64,000 bases of DNA from Chitinophaga filiformis (GTDB taxonomy: Bacteria > Bacteroidota > Bacteroidia > Chitinophagales > Chitinophagaceae). The DNA lies in NCBI RefSeq assembly GCF_023100805.1, contig NZ_CP095855.1, positions 5,869,001 to 5,933,000 on the forward strand, read 5' to 3'. Under the pieces are notes generated by a model. The model was not told the origin of the DNA and did not search any database. It worked only from the letters and a program-made list of their open reading frames with translations. Position 1 is the stretch's first letter; the number at the start of each line of letters is the position of its first letter. Made by a program: the position numbers and the translations under genes. Of this stretch, positions 24,612 through 33,706 are shown in pieces.

Positions 24612-26504
24612 TTATTTACGCACTACTTGTTTGAACAGCCACTCCGTAAGGTCCACAGCTGCCTGGTAGTTTTCAAAAGATGCCGGTAAACGGCGTCCGT
24701 CAAGATATTCGTTATAAAACCATGGATCGCCAACGGCGAACACTGTTCCTTTACCCACTTTGGATACGGCCATGATGACGTCCCCCTTATCAGTGTATAC
24801 CGACTTTGCCGGTGGCGCCGTTGTGATAGTAGAGATCTCCTTGATATAAACCTTTTTAGTGTGCGGGAGCACCTCATTGCCTGCTGGCAGGAATAAGGCG
24901 CCCTGCTCGAACTGTTTGCCCTCCACATGGTTACGGCTGTCTTCTTTGAAAGTGATGCCGAAACGGCTTGTTAGTTTGTTGAAGCCCTTGATCTCGGAAT
25001 TACCGGCATCATTCTGCAGGATCACTAATACCCCTCCGTTCTTTACCCAGTTGTATATTTCCGTTGCATGAGCATCTGTCATGTAATTCGGCCGCGCAGT
25101 TTCTTTTTCCGTATCCGGATCAACAATGAGGAAGATATTGGTCTTCGCCAGGCTGGCCGCAGTAGGCGCTGCAGACAATGTTGTTGTTGCTGCTCCCCTG
25201 TTATGGAAAATATGCCCCCAGAGAGAATAACCGCCATTGTCCATTTCATTCCATACATAATGCCAGGACTCGGGCTGTCCTGCAGGCCCCTTCCTGAACT
25301 CATTGTTGAAGTAATTATCAATAGTTACCGTCATGCCTTTCCCCGTCTTCGGAATAGCTGCCTGCTCCATTTCGTTGGCCGCCAGCATATATGCGCCTAC
25401 GCCTTTGGGATCGTTCACCACTACCTTCTCACTGAGATAGTAAGCATAGCTCCCATCGCGGTAAGGATCTCCCCCCAGGCCGGCCACGCTCACGGTCCCC
25501 TCCAGGTTCACGCCACCTTCCGGTGCAGGCCTTACAAACTGTTTTGTCAGGCCCTTATACCCTTTATCTGCTACGGCGCTGTAACTGGCCGGTAAATATC
25601 CCAGGCGTACACCTTTAGCCAGGGTATATACAAACATGCAGGAAGCAGATGCTTCAAGATAGTTACCCTTCTCTTTGCCTTTATCCAGCACCTGCCACCA
25701 GCAACCACTGGCAGGGTCCTGGTATTTCTTCACCGCCAGTGCCATCCTGTTCAGGATCTGTATAAGACTGTCCCTGCCCGGATGTCCCTGTGGGAAATAT
25801 TCCAGTGCATCTACCAATGCCATTCCATACCAGCCCATGGCACGCCCCCAGAAATTAGGTGAACGGCCGGTCGCTTTGTCCGCCCACCGCTGCTGACGCG
25901 ATTCATCATAACCATGATACAGCAAGCCTGTTTTGGCGTCGCGGGAATGCACTTCCATCAATACAAACTGACGGGTGATATCATTGAATGCCGCTTCATC
26001 ATGAAAGAGCGCTGCATACTCTGCATAGAATGGTTCTGCCATATACAGGCCGTCCAGCCACATCTGGTAAGGATAGCGCTTCTTATGCCAGAAGCCGCCC
26101 TCATTGGTACGCGGATGTTTGTCCAGCTGCGCCTTGAGCTTGTCGGCCGCCAGTTTGTATTTCTCTTCACTGGTCACTTTGTACAGCAACAAAAGAGAGC
26201 GGCCGTTTTTTATATTATCGATGTTGTAATCTTCAGCTTTATAAGTACGGATCGTACCATCCTTTTCCAGATAGTGATCGATACCTGTCTGTATGAAACG
26301 GAAGTATTTTCCGTCTCCTGTATTCTTCCATAATCCTGTAAAACCTTCCAGTACCACACCCTGGTCATATGTCCAGTGTGCGGGCCTTCCTGCCAGTTGC
26401 AATGAATCTCCCCATATCCGGATCATCGTTTCAGCCATCTTTGCAGACTGGGCAAAAGCGAATGCAGGCAGCAGGAGCAAAAGGGTGTTCAGTAGTTTTT
26501 TCAT
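24612..26504 (-). CDS. GH88/GH105-type unsaturated uronyl hydrolase with C-terminal DUF4350-like domain
   Basis: Secreted enzyme predicted to remove unsaturated galacturonyl residues from oligosaccharides made by pectate or rhamnogalacturonan lyases. Residues 1-18 are a signal peptide ending AFA. Residues ~22-375 form the alpha6/alpha6-barrel: WTYDQGVVLEGF near 44, YPYQMWLDGLYMAEPF near 144 with Asp151 at the YteR catalytic position, and NFWGRAMGWYGMAL near 220. Residues ~395-630 add a second, GATase-like domain (IFLIVDPDTEKE, EIYNWVKNGGVLVILQND, FAVGDPWFYNEYL). Many GH105 enzymes are ~370 residues and lack it. It lies only 5 bp after the GH28 fusion. Confidence 0.88.
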   Translation of the reverse strand: MKKLLNTLLLLLPAFAFAQSAKMAETMIRIWGDSLQLAGRPAHWTYDQGVVLEGFTGLWKNTGDGKYFRFIQTGIDHYLEKDGTIRTYKAEDYNIDNIKNGRSLLLLYKVTSEEKYKLAADKLKAQLDKHPRTNEGGFWHKKRYPYQMWLDGLYMAEPFYAEYAALFHDEAAFNDITRQFVLMEVHSRDAKTGLLYHGYDESRQQRWADKATGRSPNFWGRAMGWYGMALVDALEYFPQGHPGRDSLIQILNRMALAVKKYQDPASGCWWQVLDKGKEKGNYLEASASCMFVYTLAKGVRLGYLPASYSAVADKGYKGLTKQFVRPAPEGGVNLEGTVSVAGLGGDPYRDGSYAYYLSEKVVVNDPKGVGAYMLAANEMEQAAIPKTGKGMTVTIDNYFNNEFRKGPAGQPESWHYVWNEMDNGGYSLWGHIFHNRGAATTTLSAAPTAASLAKTNIFLIVDPDTEKETARPNYMTDAHATEIYNWVKNGGVLVILQNDAGNSEIKGFNKLTSRFGITFKEDSRNHVEGKQFEQGALFLPAGNEVLPHTKKVYIKEISTITTAPPAKSVYTDKGDVIMAVSKVGKGTVFAVGDPWFYNEYLDGRRLPASFENYQAAVDLTEWLFKQVVRK

Positions 26505-26509
26505 GCCGT

Positions 26510-28705
26510 TTATCGTTTTGTAATATCAAGTTTCACCTGTTTGCTGTCCTGCACATTGATCTTACCGCTATCTTTCGTAACAAGGGTAACATTGGTCAGA
26601 CTGATATTACTGCCCGCAATACAGTCTCCCGCCGCCTTTGCCTTGATCGTGATATCTTTCAGGTAGATATCACTGATGGGCATTTCCGGTAGTCCGCGGA
26701 TGAAGATCGCTTTCTCCGCTCCATGACAGACCACATTGCTGATATGAAAATCCCTGAACTGTGGTGTGGCTTCCGTTACAGGGAACAGCTGCACTTTAGG
26801 CGCTTCCCGCTTTTCTCCCGACAAGGGCACAGGATCTTTCGCCATGTAATACATATCAAACAGGATCGCCTCTGCCGGAATATCCTTCATATTGATATTG
26901 TTCACATAGATCTTCTCTACGATGCCTCCCCGGCCGCGGGTGGTTTTAAAACGCAGCCCGATATCCGTACCCAGGAAGGAGCAATTGGATACAAACAGGT
27001 TACGCGCACCGCCCGACATTTCACTGCCTATTACAAAACCGCCGTGTGCATGATATACGGTGCAGTTATTGACGATCACATCTTCCGTAGGCACGCCCCT
27101 TTTACGGCCCTGTTCATCCCTGCCCGATTTGATACAGATACCATCATCACCCACATCAAATGTGCAGCCTTCTATGCGGGCATAACGGCAGGACTCAAGA
27201 TCCAGCCCGTCGCCGTTCTGTGCATACCAGGGATTCTTTGCATATACATTACGCAGTGTAATATGTTCTGTCAGCAGCGGATGGATACACCAGGCCGGTG
27301 AGTTCTGAAAGGTTACGCCTTCCAGCAGCACATACTTACAGGAGGTAATGCTGATCATATTCGGACGCAGGAAGTCCTTAATACTGTCATAGTCAGCCGC
27401 AGTCTTGCCTGGAGCTATAACGCCCGCCAGTTTAGTGTGAGAACCTTTTAATGATTTTTCGGAAGGGTACCAGGTCTTTTTATCCTCTCCTTCTATACCA
27501 CCGGAAGCCAGCAGTTTGGTCCACTGCGTTTCCGTCAGCTTATCCTTCTTCACAATACGCCAGGCGTCTCCACCTCCATCCAGGACACCGCTGCCTGTGA
27601 TGGCGATGTTTTCTGCATTGAGCGCGGACACCGGCGCCTGGCAACGCACGGCCATTAAACCTTCGTAGGTGGTTTCCACCAGGGGATACTGGTCAAAATC
27701 TGTCGTGAACTGTAAGATGGCATTAGGCGCCAGGTACAGGTTCACATTGCTCTTCAGCACAATGGGGCCGGTCAGCCATAAGCCCGGAGGCACCATTACC
27801 ACACCGCCGCCTTTACTGTTGCAGGCGGTGATAGCATCGTTGATACCTTTATTGTTCAGGGTGATACCATCAGCTTTGGCGCCGAAAGCCAGGATGTTCA
27901 GTGTATCGCTTCTGAAATGCGGTTCATAGATCTCCGGTAGCTCAAAACGGTACTTCCCTTCAAAAGCGGTCTGTTCCAGGTATTTTTCCAGACCAATATG
28001 CTTCTCACTGATCTCCCTGGCCACCAGTCCTGCTACCAGGGTGGCGCCGTAGGTATTGAAATGCGTATTGTCGGTAACGCCATTGGGCAAGGTGGTATAA
28101 TGCCCCGGCCCTGTGGTCTTAAACAATTTCTCAGAGCCCTGTACGCCATGCTGTACCAGCAGGGCTTCACTGCTTTTATGCAGGTCTATCAGCGGCACTT
28201 CATTGCTGGCGGCTATTTCCCGCACCACGCGTGGGTATTCCCCATGCTGGTCCACAAAGGCGCCCTTCTCATCAAACTTCCGGCGTTGTACCGGGGTAAC
28301 AAGAATGGGATTTGCCCCTTTCGCCCGGGCTTCCTTCACAAAGCGGACCAGGTTATCCCTGTATTCGCCCTCAGGAGCCGCATAACGGGTCGGATCTTCC
28401 TTCTTGGCATCATTGTGCCCGAACTGGATAATAAGCCAGTCACCGGGCTTTAATTGCGCTAAAACACTGTCCCAGCGATGCTCATTGATGAAGCTTTTGG
28501 TACTGCGTCCGTTGACGGCATAGTTCCTTACGGTCACGCCTTTCCTTAAAAAGAGCGGGAACAGCTGTCCCCATCCTCTCTCCGGATTATCTTCCAGGGG
28601 CTTGTTGGCCATGGTAGAATCACCGATCATAAACACGCGCGGCGGATCGTCTGTCGCTATCCAGCTGATCAAGGGAAAAAACAGCGCCAATAGGTACAAC
28701 TTCAT
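26510..28705 (-). CDS. Rhamnogalacturonan acetylesterase - polygalacturonase (GH28) fusion
   Basis: Two pectin enzymes in one exported 731-residue chain. Residues ~22-240 are an SGNH esterase: Ser30 in GDSTM, Gly/Asn in NYAVNGRST and FGHND, and Asp212-x-x-His215 in TDNTHFN. Residues ~265-725 are a GH28 right-handed beta-helix: NGDGLDLES at 497, VGDDGICIKSG at 518 with the catalytic Asp pair, HGGFVIGSE near 554, and RFKTTRGRGG after it. Deacetylating and cutting the same backbone would be coupled. The start MKLYLLALFF at 28705 gives a signal peptide; an open ATG at 28756 would overlap the end of the upstream susD frame and gives none. Confidence 0.92.
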   Translation of the reverse strand: MKLYLLALFFPLISWIATDDPPRVFMIGDSTMANKPLEDNPERGWGQLFPLFLRKGVTVRNYAVNGRSTKSFINEHRWDSVLAQLKPGDWLIIQFGHNDAKKEDPTRYAAPEGEYRDNLVRFVKEARAKGANPILVTPVQRRKFDEKGAFVDQHGEYPRVVREIAASNEVPLIDLHKSSEALLVQHGVQGSEKLFKTTGPGHYTTLPNGVTDNTHFNTYGATLVAGLVAREISEKHIGLEKYLEQTAFEGKYRFELPEIYEPHFRSDTLNILAFGAKADGITLNNKGINDAITACNSKGGGVVMVPPGLWLTGPIVLKSNVNLYLAPNAILQFTTDFDQYPLVETTYEGLMAVRCQAPVSALNAENIAITGSGVLDGGGDAWRIVKKDKLTETQWTKLLASGGIEGEDKKTWYPSEKSLKGSHTKLAGVIAPGKTAADYDSIKDFLRPNMISITSCKYVLLEGVTFQNSPAWCIHPLLTEHITLRNVYAKNPWYAQNGDGLDLESCRYARIEGCTFDVGDDGICIKSGRDEQGRKRGVPTEDVIVNNCTVYHAHGGFVIGSEMSGGARNLFVSNCSFLGTDIGLRFKTTRGRGGIVEKIYVNNINMKDIPAEAILFDMYYMAKDPVPLSGEKREAPKVQLFPVTEATPQFRDFHISNVVCHGAEKAIFIRGLPEMPISDIYLKDITIKAKAAGDCIAGSNISLTNVTLVTKDSGKINVQDSKQVKLDITKR

Positions 28706-28724
28706 GAGCTTTCGGTTTATAGTA

Positions 28725-30374
28725 TTACTGATAGTTCGGGTTTTGAGTGAACTCACTCTTGTTTGTCACCGCATCGATCTGGTCCTGCGGGATAGGACGA
28801 ACAGTGTGGAATGACTGGAAATTCTTCGCTGCGTCAGGATTATGTGCTGATATCTGTGTGCCCAGCTTACCGGTACGTTTCAGATCAAACCAGCGCAGCT
28901 GTTCTCCTGCCAGTTCGCGGGCCCTTTCAGCCAGGATGAAATCAATGGTCATATCTGCATCTGTCACCTGCATTTCCGCCTCGTGACCGGGAATGATCGC
29001 ACGTTTGCGCAGCGTAGTGACATATTCCGCTGCTTTGGCCTTGTTGCCCAGGTTGATCTGTGCTTCTGCTGCGATCAGGTACACCTCACCCAGGCGAATG
29101 ATATATGCATCACGGGCGCTTTGTTCCTCATCCTTTCCTCCGCGGGTCGGGTCTTCAAATTTCTTCAGGGAGATATAGTGGGTACGGTCAGCACCTCCCT
29201 CACCCGGAAGATAAGAAGTATTCCTGTCATACACACGATATGGTTTACCGGCAGTGTCTGCAGGAGCTACCACGTATTTGGTACATACCACCGCAGTGTC
29301 ACCCGTTTTCATGCCTCTTCGTCCTGTTGCCGGGTTATTACAGTACCATACGCTTTTGAAGCTGGCGTCAAACCGTGCATCCGCTTTCTCATTGAAAAGT
29401 TCCAGCAGGTACAGGGTAGGCATATACCTGTTAAACGGACGGCCGTTGGCAACATCGCGCTGCATACCCGGCAGGTCGTCATATTTCATCGTAAACATCA
29501 GGTGCCCGTTGTTGGCGCCACGGGAATGCCCGTTGGGATATAAAGTAGCATCCAGCCTGTCGTTGAACACCAGATTCTTCATGTAGTTAACGGCCCATAC
29601 GATCTCTTTGTTCTGCAGGTTGTCCATACGCCAGAGGTCAGCGTATTTGGCCTGCAGCGCATACCCGAAGTTATTGATCACCGAATCGGCCAGTGCAGCG
29701 GCCTTATCGTTCTGGCCACGGGTAAGGTACATGCGTGCCAGGAACGCCATGGCTGCCGGTTTGGTAGCACGGCCATAGTCGCTGGTAGTACGTGGCAGAT
29801 TAGCAGCTGCCATTTCCAGGTCGCGGAAGATCTGCGCATAAAAAGTGTCTACCGGCGTACGGTTGGCAGTTGTCTGCACACCGCTGGTTTCTGTCAGCGT
29901 AAAATGAACACCGCCCCAGGTCTCTACAATGTGCCAGTAATAGAAGGCCCGGAGGAAACGCAGTTCTGCTTCGCGGATCACTCTTTTGTCTTCTGTCAAC
30001 CCGGCATTGCCCACCCTGGCTATGCCCGTGTTGCAAAGATTGATAGCCGAATACATTTGCCGCCACAATCCGCTCATCACGCTATTGCTGGCCTGGAGGT
30101 TGATATATTGTGTAAGATCAGGGTATTTGTCGCCGGTACCGCTTGTCCACAGGTCAGTGCCCATCTCTGAGATGCTGTAGCCCTCTTCTTTTCCGTACCA
30201 CCAGCGGTTGTAGGAATAAGCAGCATTTACCAGTGTTTCGAAACCCTCAGGTGTACTGAACACCTGGTCCACGGTGAGCCCGGAAGGATTGTACTCTTCC
30301 AGCTGTTTGTTACAGGCCGCCAGCAGACCGACGCCCAGCAGTATGGTAATGAAAAGATTTATATAATGTTTCAT
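28725..30374 (-). CDS. SusD/RagB-family lipoprotein of the pectin locus
   Basis: Surface lipoprotein that caps the SusC channel and binds the glycan. The lipobox GLLAAC places the lipid on Cys21. The 549-residue protein has the N-terminal SusD-like helices (VDQVFSTPEGFETLVNAAYSYNRWW) and the C-terminal SusD_RagB part (DAYIIRLGEVYLIAAEAQINLGN, then ILAERARELAGEQLRWFDLKRTGKL). It starts 25 bp after susC and ends 19 bp before the GH28 fusion. Its ligand is inferred to be galacturonan or rhamnogalacturonan fragments. Confidence 0.95.
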   Translation of the reverse strand: MKHYINLFITILLGVGLLAACNKQLEEYNPSGLTVDQVFSTPEGFETLVNAAYSYNRWWYGKEEGYSISEMGTDLWTSGTGDKYPDLTQYINLQASNSVMSGLWRQMYSAINLCNTGIARVGNAGLTEDKRVIREAELRFLRAFYYWHIVETWGGVHFTLTETSGVQTTANRTPVDTFYAQIFRDLEMAAANLPRTTSDYGRATKPAAMAFLARMYLTRGQNDKAAALADSVINNFGYALQAKYADLWRMDNLQNKEIVWAVNYMKNLVFNDRLDATLYPNGHSRGANNGHLMFTMKYDDLPGMQRDVANGRPFNRYMPTLYLLELFNEKADARFDASFKSVWYCNNPATGRRGMKTGDTAVVCTKYVVAPADTAGKPYRVYDRNTSYLPGEGGADRTHYISLKKFEDPTRGGKDEEQSARDAYIIRLGEVYLIAAEAQINLGNKAKAAEYVTTLRKRAIIPGHEAEMQVTDADMTIDFILAERARELAGEQLRWFDLKRTGKLGTQISAHNPDAAKNFQSFHTVRPIPQDQIDAVTNKSEFTQNPNYQ

Positions 30375-30399
30375 GGTTTGTCAGGTTAATTGAATGAGA

Positions 30400-33360
30400 T
30401 CAGAATTCTACATTGAGGCCAGCCACATACATCTTCGTCAGCGGATTGCTCAGGTCACCTCCTCTCTCCGGATCATAGTCTTTCACCTTACTGAAGGTGA
30501 ACAGGTTCTTACCTGTTACATAAACGCGCAGGTTACTCATATGCATGGTCTTTAAAACATCTGCAGGCAGGGTATACCCCAGTGAGATATTGCGGATCTT
30601 TACGAAAGATCCATCCTTATATCCCAGCGTTTTGATAAAGGGCGTACCGTCTTTTGACACACTTGCATTCGGGCGTGGATAGGCGTTCGTCTCATGCTCC
30701 GGCGTCCAGTAATCAAGCGGCGCACTATTTTCCAGGCCCTGCGGATCATATTTGGCAGCATATTCTGAATTGATCCATTGTCCGATACGTGCAAACACAT
30801 ACACGTTCAGATCGAAACTCCTGAAGCGGATATCGTTGTTGAAACCACCGCTCCAGGCAGGCACCTGTTTACCTACTACAATACGGTCGGCAGAATTCAG
30901 TACGCCATTATTGTCCTGGTCGCGTACCTTGATATCTCCTGGTTTGTACTTGTATCTGGCAGCAGCATCTGCTTCCTTGGTTTGCCAGATGCCGGTCTTC
31001 TCATAGTCGAAGAACACTTTTACCGGCTGACCAATAAACCAGCTGTTGGCTACGTCATTGGTGTTGGCATCCGCCAGTGCCACAATCTCTTCTTTGTTCT
31101 TTGAGAAGGTGATATTGGAGGTCCAGCTCAATCCATTCACGCTTACATTGACAGTATTGATACCGAGTTCAATACCCCTGTTCCTTGTTTTACCGATGTT
31201 CTGGATCACCGTGCTGACGCCTGAAGATGTAGGCAATGTTCGCTGCAGCAGCAGGTCTTTGGTATGTGTATCATAGTAGTCGACCGTAGCATTGATCCTG
31301 CCGTTGAAGAAGCTCATGTCCAGTCCCACGTCAGTAGTGGACGACAGTTCCCATTTCAGGAACCTGTTACCTACCTGGCTACCGATGCCATAACCCATAG
31401 CGGAGTTGGTATCATCATAAGAGAATGGGATCTTGTTCAGATAACTGGCCGTTGCATATGGCGGTACCGCGTCATTACCGGCAATGCCATAACTGGCACG
31501 CAGTTTCAGATCGCTGAAGATATGCTGGTCACGCATAAAAGCTTCGTCAGAGATTCTCCATGCCCCTGCAACAGCCGGGAAGAAAGCCCATTTATTGCCA
31601 GGCGCCAGTTTTGACGATCCGTCAGAACGCCCTGTTACTGACAGGAGATATTTTCCTTTATAGCTATAATTGAGGCGCCCTGTAAAGGAGATCAGTTTGC
31701 TGGCCATGTAGCTGGAACGGATGGCAATACCGCTCACACTGTTCTGCAGGGCATAATACAATTGTGAAGGAAGTAATTGCCCCTCCCCCTGCAGGAAACT
31801 GGAATCGCGCTGGTCGGAGAGCAGGCTGGCCACGCCGGTCACACCGAATGAATGATCGCCGATGCTGCGCTGGTAGTTCAACACATTCTCCCAGCTGAGG
31901 AAACGCCTGCTACCGCTGTTGAGCTGCGAGCGGGAAGCGGAAGCCGTAGCACGGTCGATCGTATTTTTAGCTGCGTAGATGCCGGTACGGGTATTATCCA
32001 GTGTTACACCAAAATTGGAGCGTAAGGACAAGCCTTTCAAAGGTGTCAGTTCTACATAGGCGTTCACAAATGTGCGGGTTACCCTGCCGTTGTTCTGATA
32101 TGCATTGGGTTGTTCATCCGCCAGTGGATTGATCATCGTACCGCCGTTGGGGAATGTCACCAGCTTGCCTTCGTTATCGTAAGGAAGGCCGAGCGGTATG
32201 ATCTTGTTGCCCTGGTTCAGCGGATCACGACGGGTATCCTGGTTGTAGTAGGTGATCTGGCTTTGCATGCCCACTTTCAGGTAGTCGTTGATGAGCTGGT
32301 CGATGTTCAGACGGGCAGCATATCTCTTCAGGTGATCCAGTTTGAAAAGGCCTTTTTCATCAAAATAATCCAGTGAGAGATACACCTTCGTTTTATCGGA
32401 GCCACCGGATACACCTACCTGGTAGTCCTGTTGCAGGCCGTCATGGATCAGGAGGTCCGCATAGTTTGTCCAGAGGTTGTTCTGGATCGCATTCACTTCT
32501 GATGCATTGAAGATGAGCGGATCGTCTGCTTCGCTTTTCCAGCGACCGGTAGTACGGTTCGCCTCACGTTTCTGTGCTACGTATTGCGGGCCGGTAGACA
32601 TGTAGGGATATCCTGCTACCTGCGAGAGGCCGACATAGGTGTTGACAGTAACACGAGGCTTTCCGCCAGCGCCTTTTTTTGTTGTAACAATAATAACGCC
32701 GTTGGCGCCCCTGGAACCATAAATAGCAGTTGAGGAAGCATCTTTCAGTACTTCCATGGACTGAATATCATTCGGGTTAATGTCCTGGATGTTCTCATAT
32801 TGTACACCGTCCACAATGTAGAGCGGTCCGTTATCAGCACGGATAGAGCGGTTACCTCTTACCGTTACATTCACTTTTGCGCCGGATGCACCGCTGCTTT
32901 TGGTAATATCCACACCAGGCAGTTTGCCCTGTACAGACTCCATCACGTTCGTGGAAGGGATCTTCTTCAGCTCTTCTCCCTTCACAGAAACAACAGCTCC
33001 TGTAAGGTCGCGTTTCTTCACTTCACCATAACCTACTACCACGACTTCGTCCAGCTGCTTATTATCCTTTTCAAGTTTCACAATGAGGTTGTTGCTGCCG
33101 TTAATGTTTTGCGTCTGTGCCTGATAACCCAGATAACTGAATATCAATACACCTGTTCTGGCATCGGGAACTGTAAGGGAAAACGCGCCGGTGGCATCTG
33201 TCTGCACACCTGTTGTGGTACCTTTAAGATGTATGTTCACCATTACGAGCGGCTCTCCTGTTGCTGCGTCGGAGACACGCCCTTTTATAACCTGGCCCTG
33301 TGCAAATGCCATCCCGGCAACGCCCAGCAATAGCCAGTACATCAATAACAGTTTTTTCAT
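30400..33360 (-). CDS. SusC-type TonB-dependent receptor of the pectin locus
   Basis: Outer-membrane importer for pectic oligosaccharides, inferred from the operon. Signal peptide 1-20 (ending AFA). A carboxypeptidase-D regulatory-like domain at ~23-95 (IKGRVSDAATGEPLVMVNIHLKG), then DEVVVVGYG, plug at ~110-230 (NVTVRGNRSIRADNGPLYIVDG, MEVLKDASSTAIYGSRGANGVI), and a barrel ending in LNVEF. No STN domain, so control by a FecI/FecR pair is not expected; the LacI regulator next door fits better. It is first gene of the operon. At 986 residues the length is normal. Confidence 0.96.
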   Translation of the reverse strand: MKKLLLMYWLLLGVAGMAFAQGQVIKGRVSDAATGEPLVMVNIHLKGTTTGVQTDATGAFSLTVPDARTGVLIFSYLGYQAQTQNINGSNNLIVKLEKDNKQLDEVVVVGYGEVKKRDLTGAVVSVKGEELKKIPSTNVMESVQGKLPGVDITKSSGASGAKVNVTVRGNRSIRADNGPLYIVDGVQYENIQDINPNDIQSMEVLKDASSTAIYGSRGANGVIIVTTKKGAGGKPRVTVNTYVGLSQVAGYPYMSTGPQYVAQKREANRTTGRWKSEADDPLIFNASEVNAIQNNLWTNYADLLIHDGLQQDYQVGVSGGSDKTKVYLSLDYFDEKGLFKLDHLKRYAARLNIDQLINDYLKVGMQSQITYYNQDTRRDPLNQGNKIIPLGLPYDNEGKLVTFPNGGTMINPLADEQPNAYQNNGRVTRTFVNAYVELTPLKGLSLRSNFGVTLDNTRTGIYAAKNTIDRATASASRSQLNSGSRRFLSWENVLNYQRSIGDHSFGVTGVASLLSDQRDSSFLQGEGQLLPSQLYYALQNSVSGIAIRSSYMASKLISFTGRLNYSYKGKYLLSVTGRSDGSSKLAPGNKWAFFPAVAGAWRISDEAFMRDQHIFSDLKLRASYGIAGNDAVPPYATASYLNKIPFSYDDTNSAMGYGIGSQVGNRFLKWELSSTTDVGLDMSFFNGRINATVDYYDTHTKDLLLQRTLPTSSGVSTVIQNIGKTRNRGIELGINTVNVSVNGLSWTSNITFSKNKEEIVALADANTNDVANSWFIGQPVKVFFDYEKTGIWQTKEADAAARYKYKPGDIKVRDQDNNGVLNSADRIVVGKQVPAWSGGFNNDIRFRSFDLNVYVFARIGQWINSEYAAKYDPQGLENSAPLDYWTPEHETNAYPRPNASVSKDGTPFIKTLGYKDGSFVKIRNISLGYTLPADVLKTMHMSNLRVYVTGKNLFTFSKVKDYDPERGGDLSNPLTKMYVAGLNVEF

Positions 33361-33538
33361 AACGTAATGTTGTATATATGTCTTCTAAATTTGGGTCTTG
33401 TTAATCCGCAACGGAATACTATTGCTACAGTGGCAATACAAAGCAGTACTGGTTTGTATCGGATCCTTCTACCGATATCCCCGAAACAATTCTACAGCTA
33501 TATTCATTAATTCGGAAAGGTTTGCAGGTATTTATTTA

Positions 33539-33552
33539 CGCAAACGTTTGCG
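33539..33552. promoter_or_regulatory. Perfect 14-bp palindrome, probable LacI-family operator
   Basis: CGCAAACGTTTGCG, with the central CG typical of LacI/GalR-family operators. It lies in the 346-bp divergent region, ~180 bp from the susC start and 154 bp from the lacI start. No exact promoter boxes could be assigned in the rest of this gap. Confidence 0.75.
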
Positions 33553-33706
33553 GACTACATAACCGCTGCCCGTGAGCAGTGGCGAAGCAGGTTAACCTCG
33601 CAACCAAAATATCAGCGCTTTATTCATCTCTGAGGCGTTTTCATACGTGTTGGGATGACACCAATATAGTATAAGATAAATTATAAGTATATTTACTTAT
33701 TCCGTT

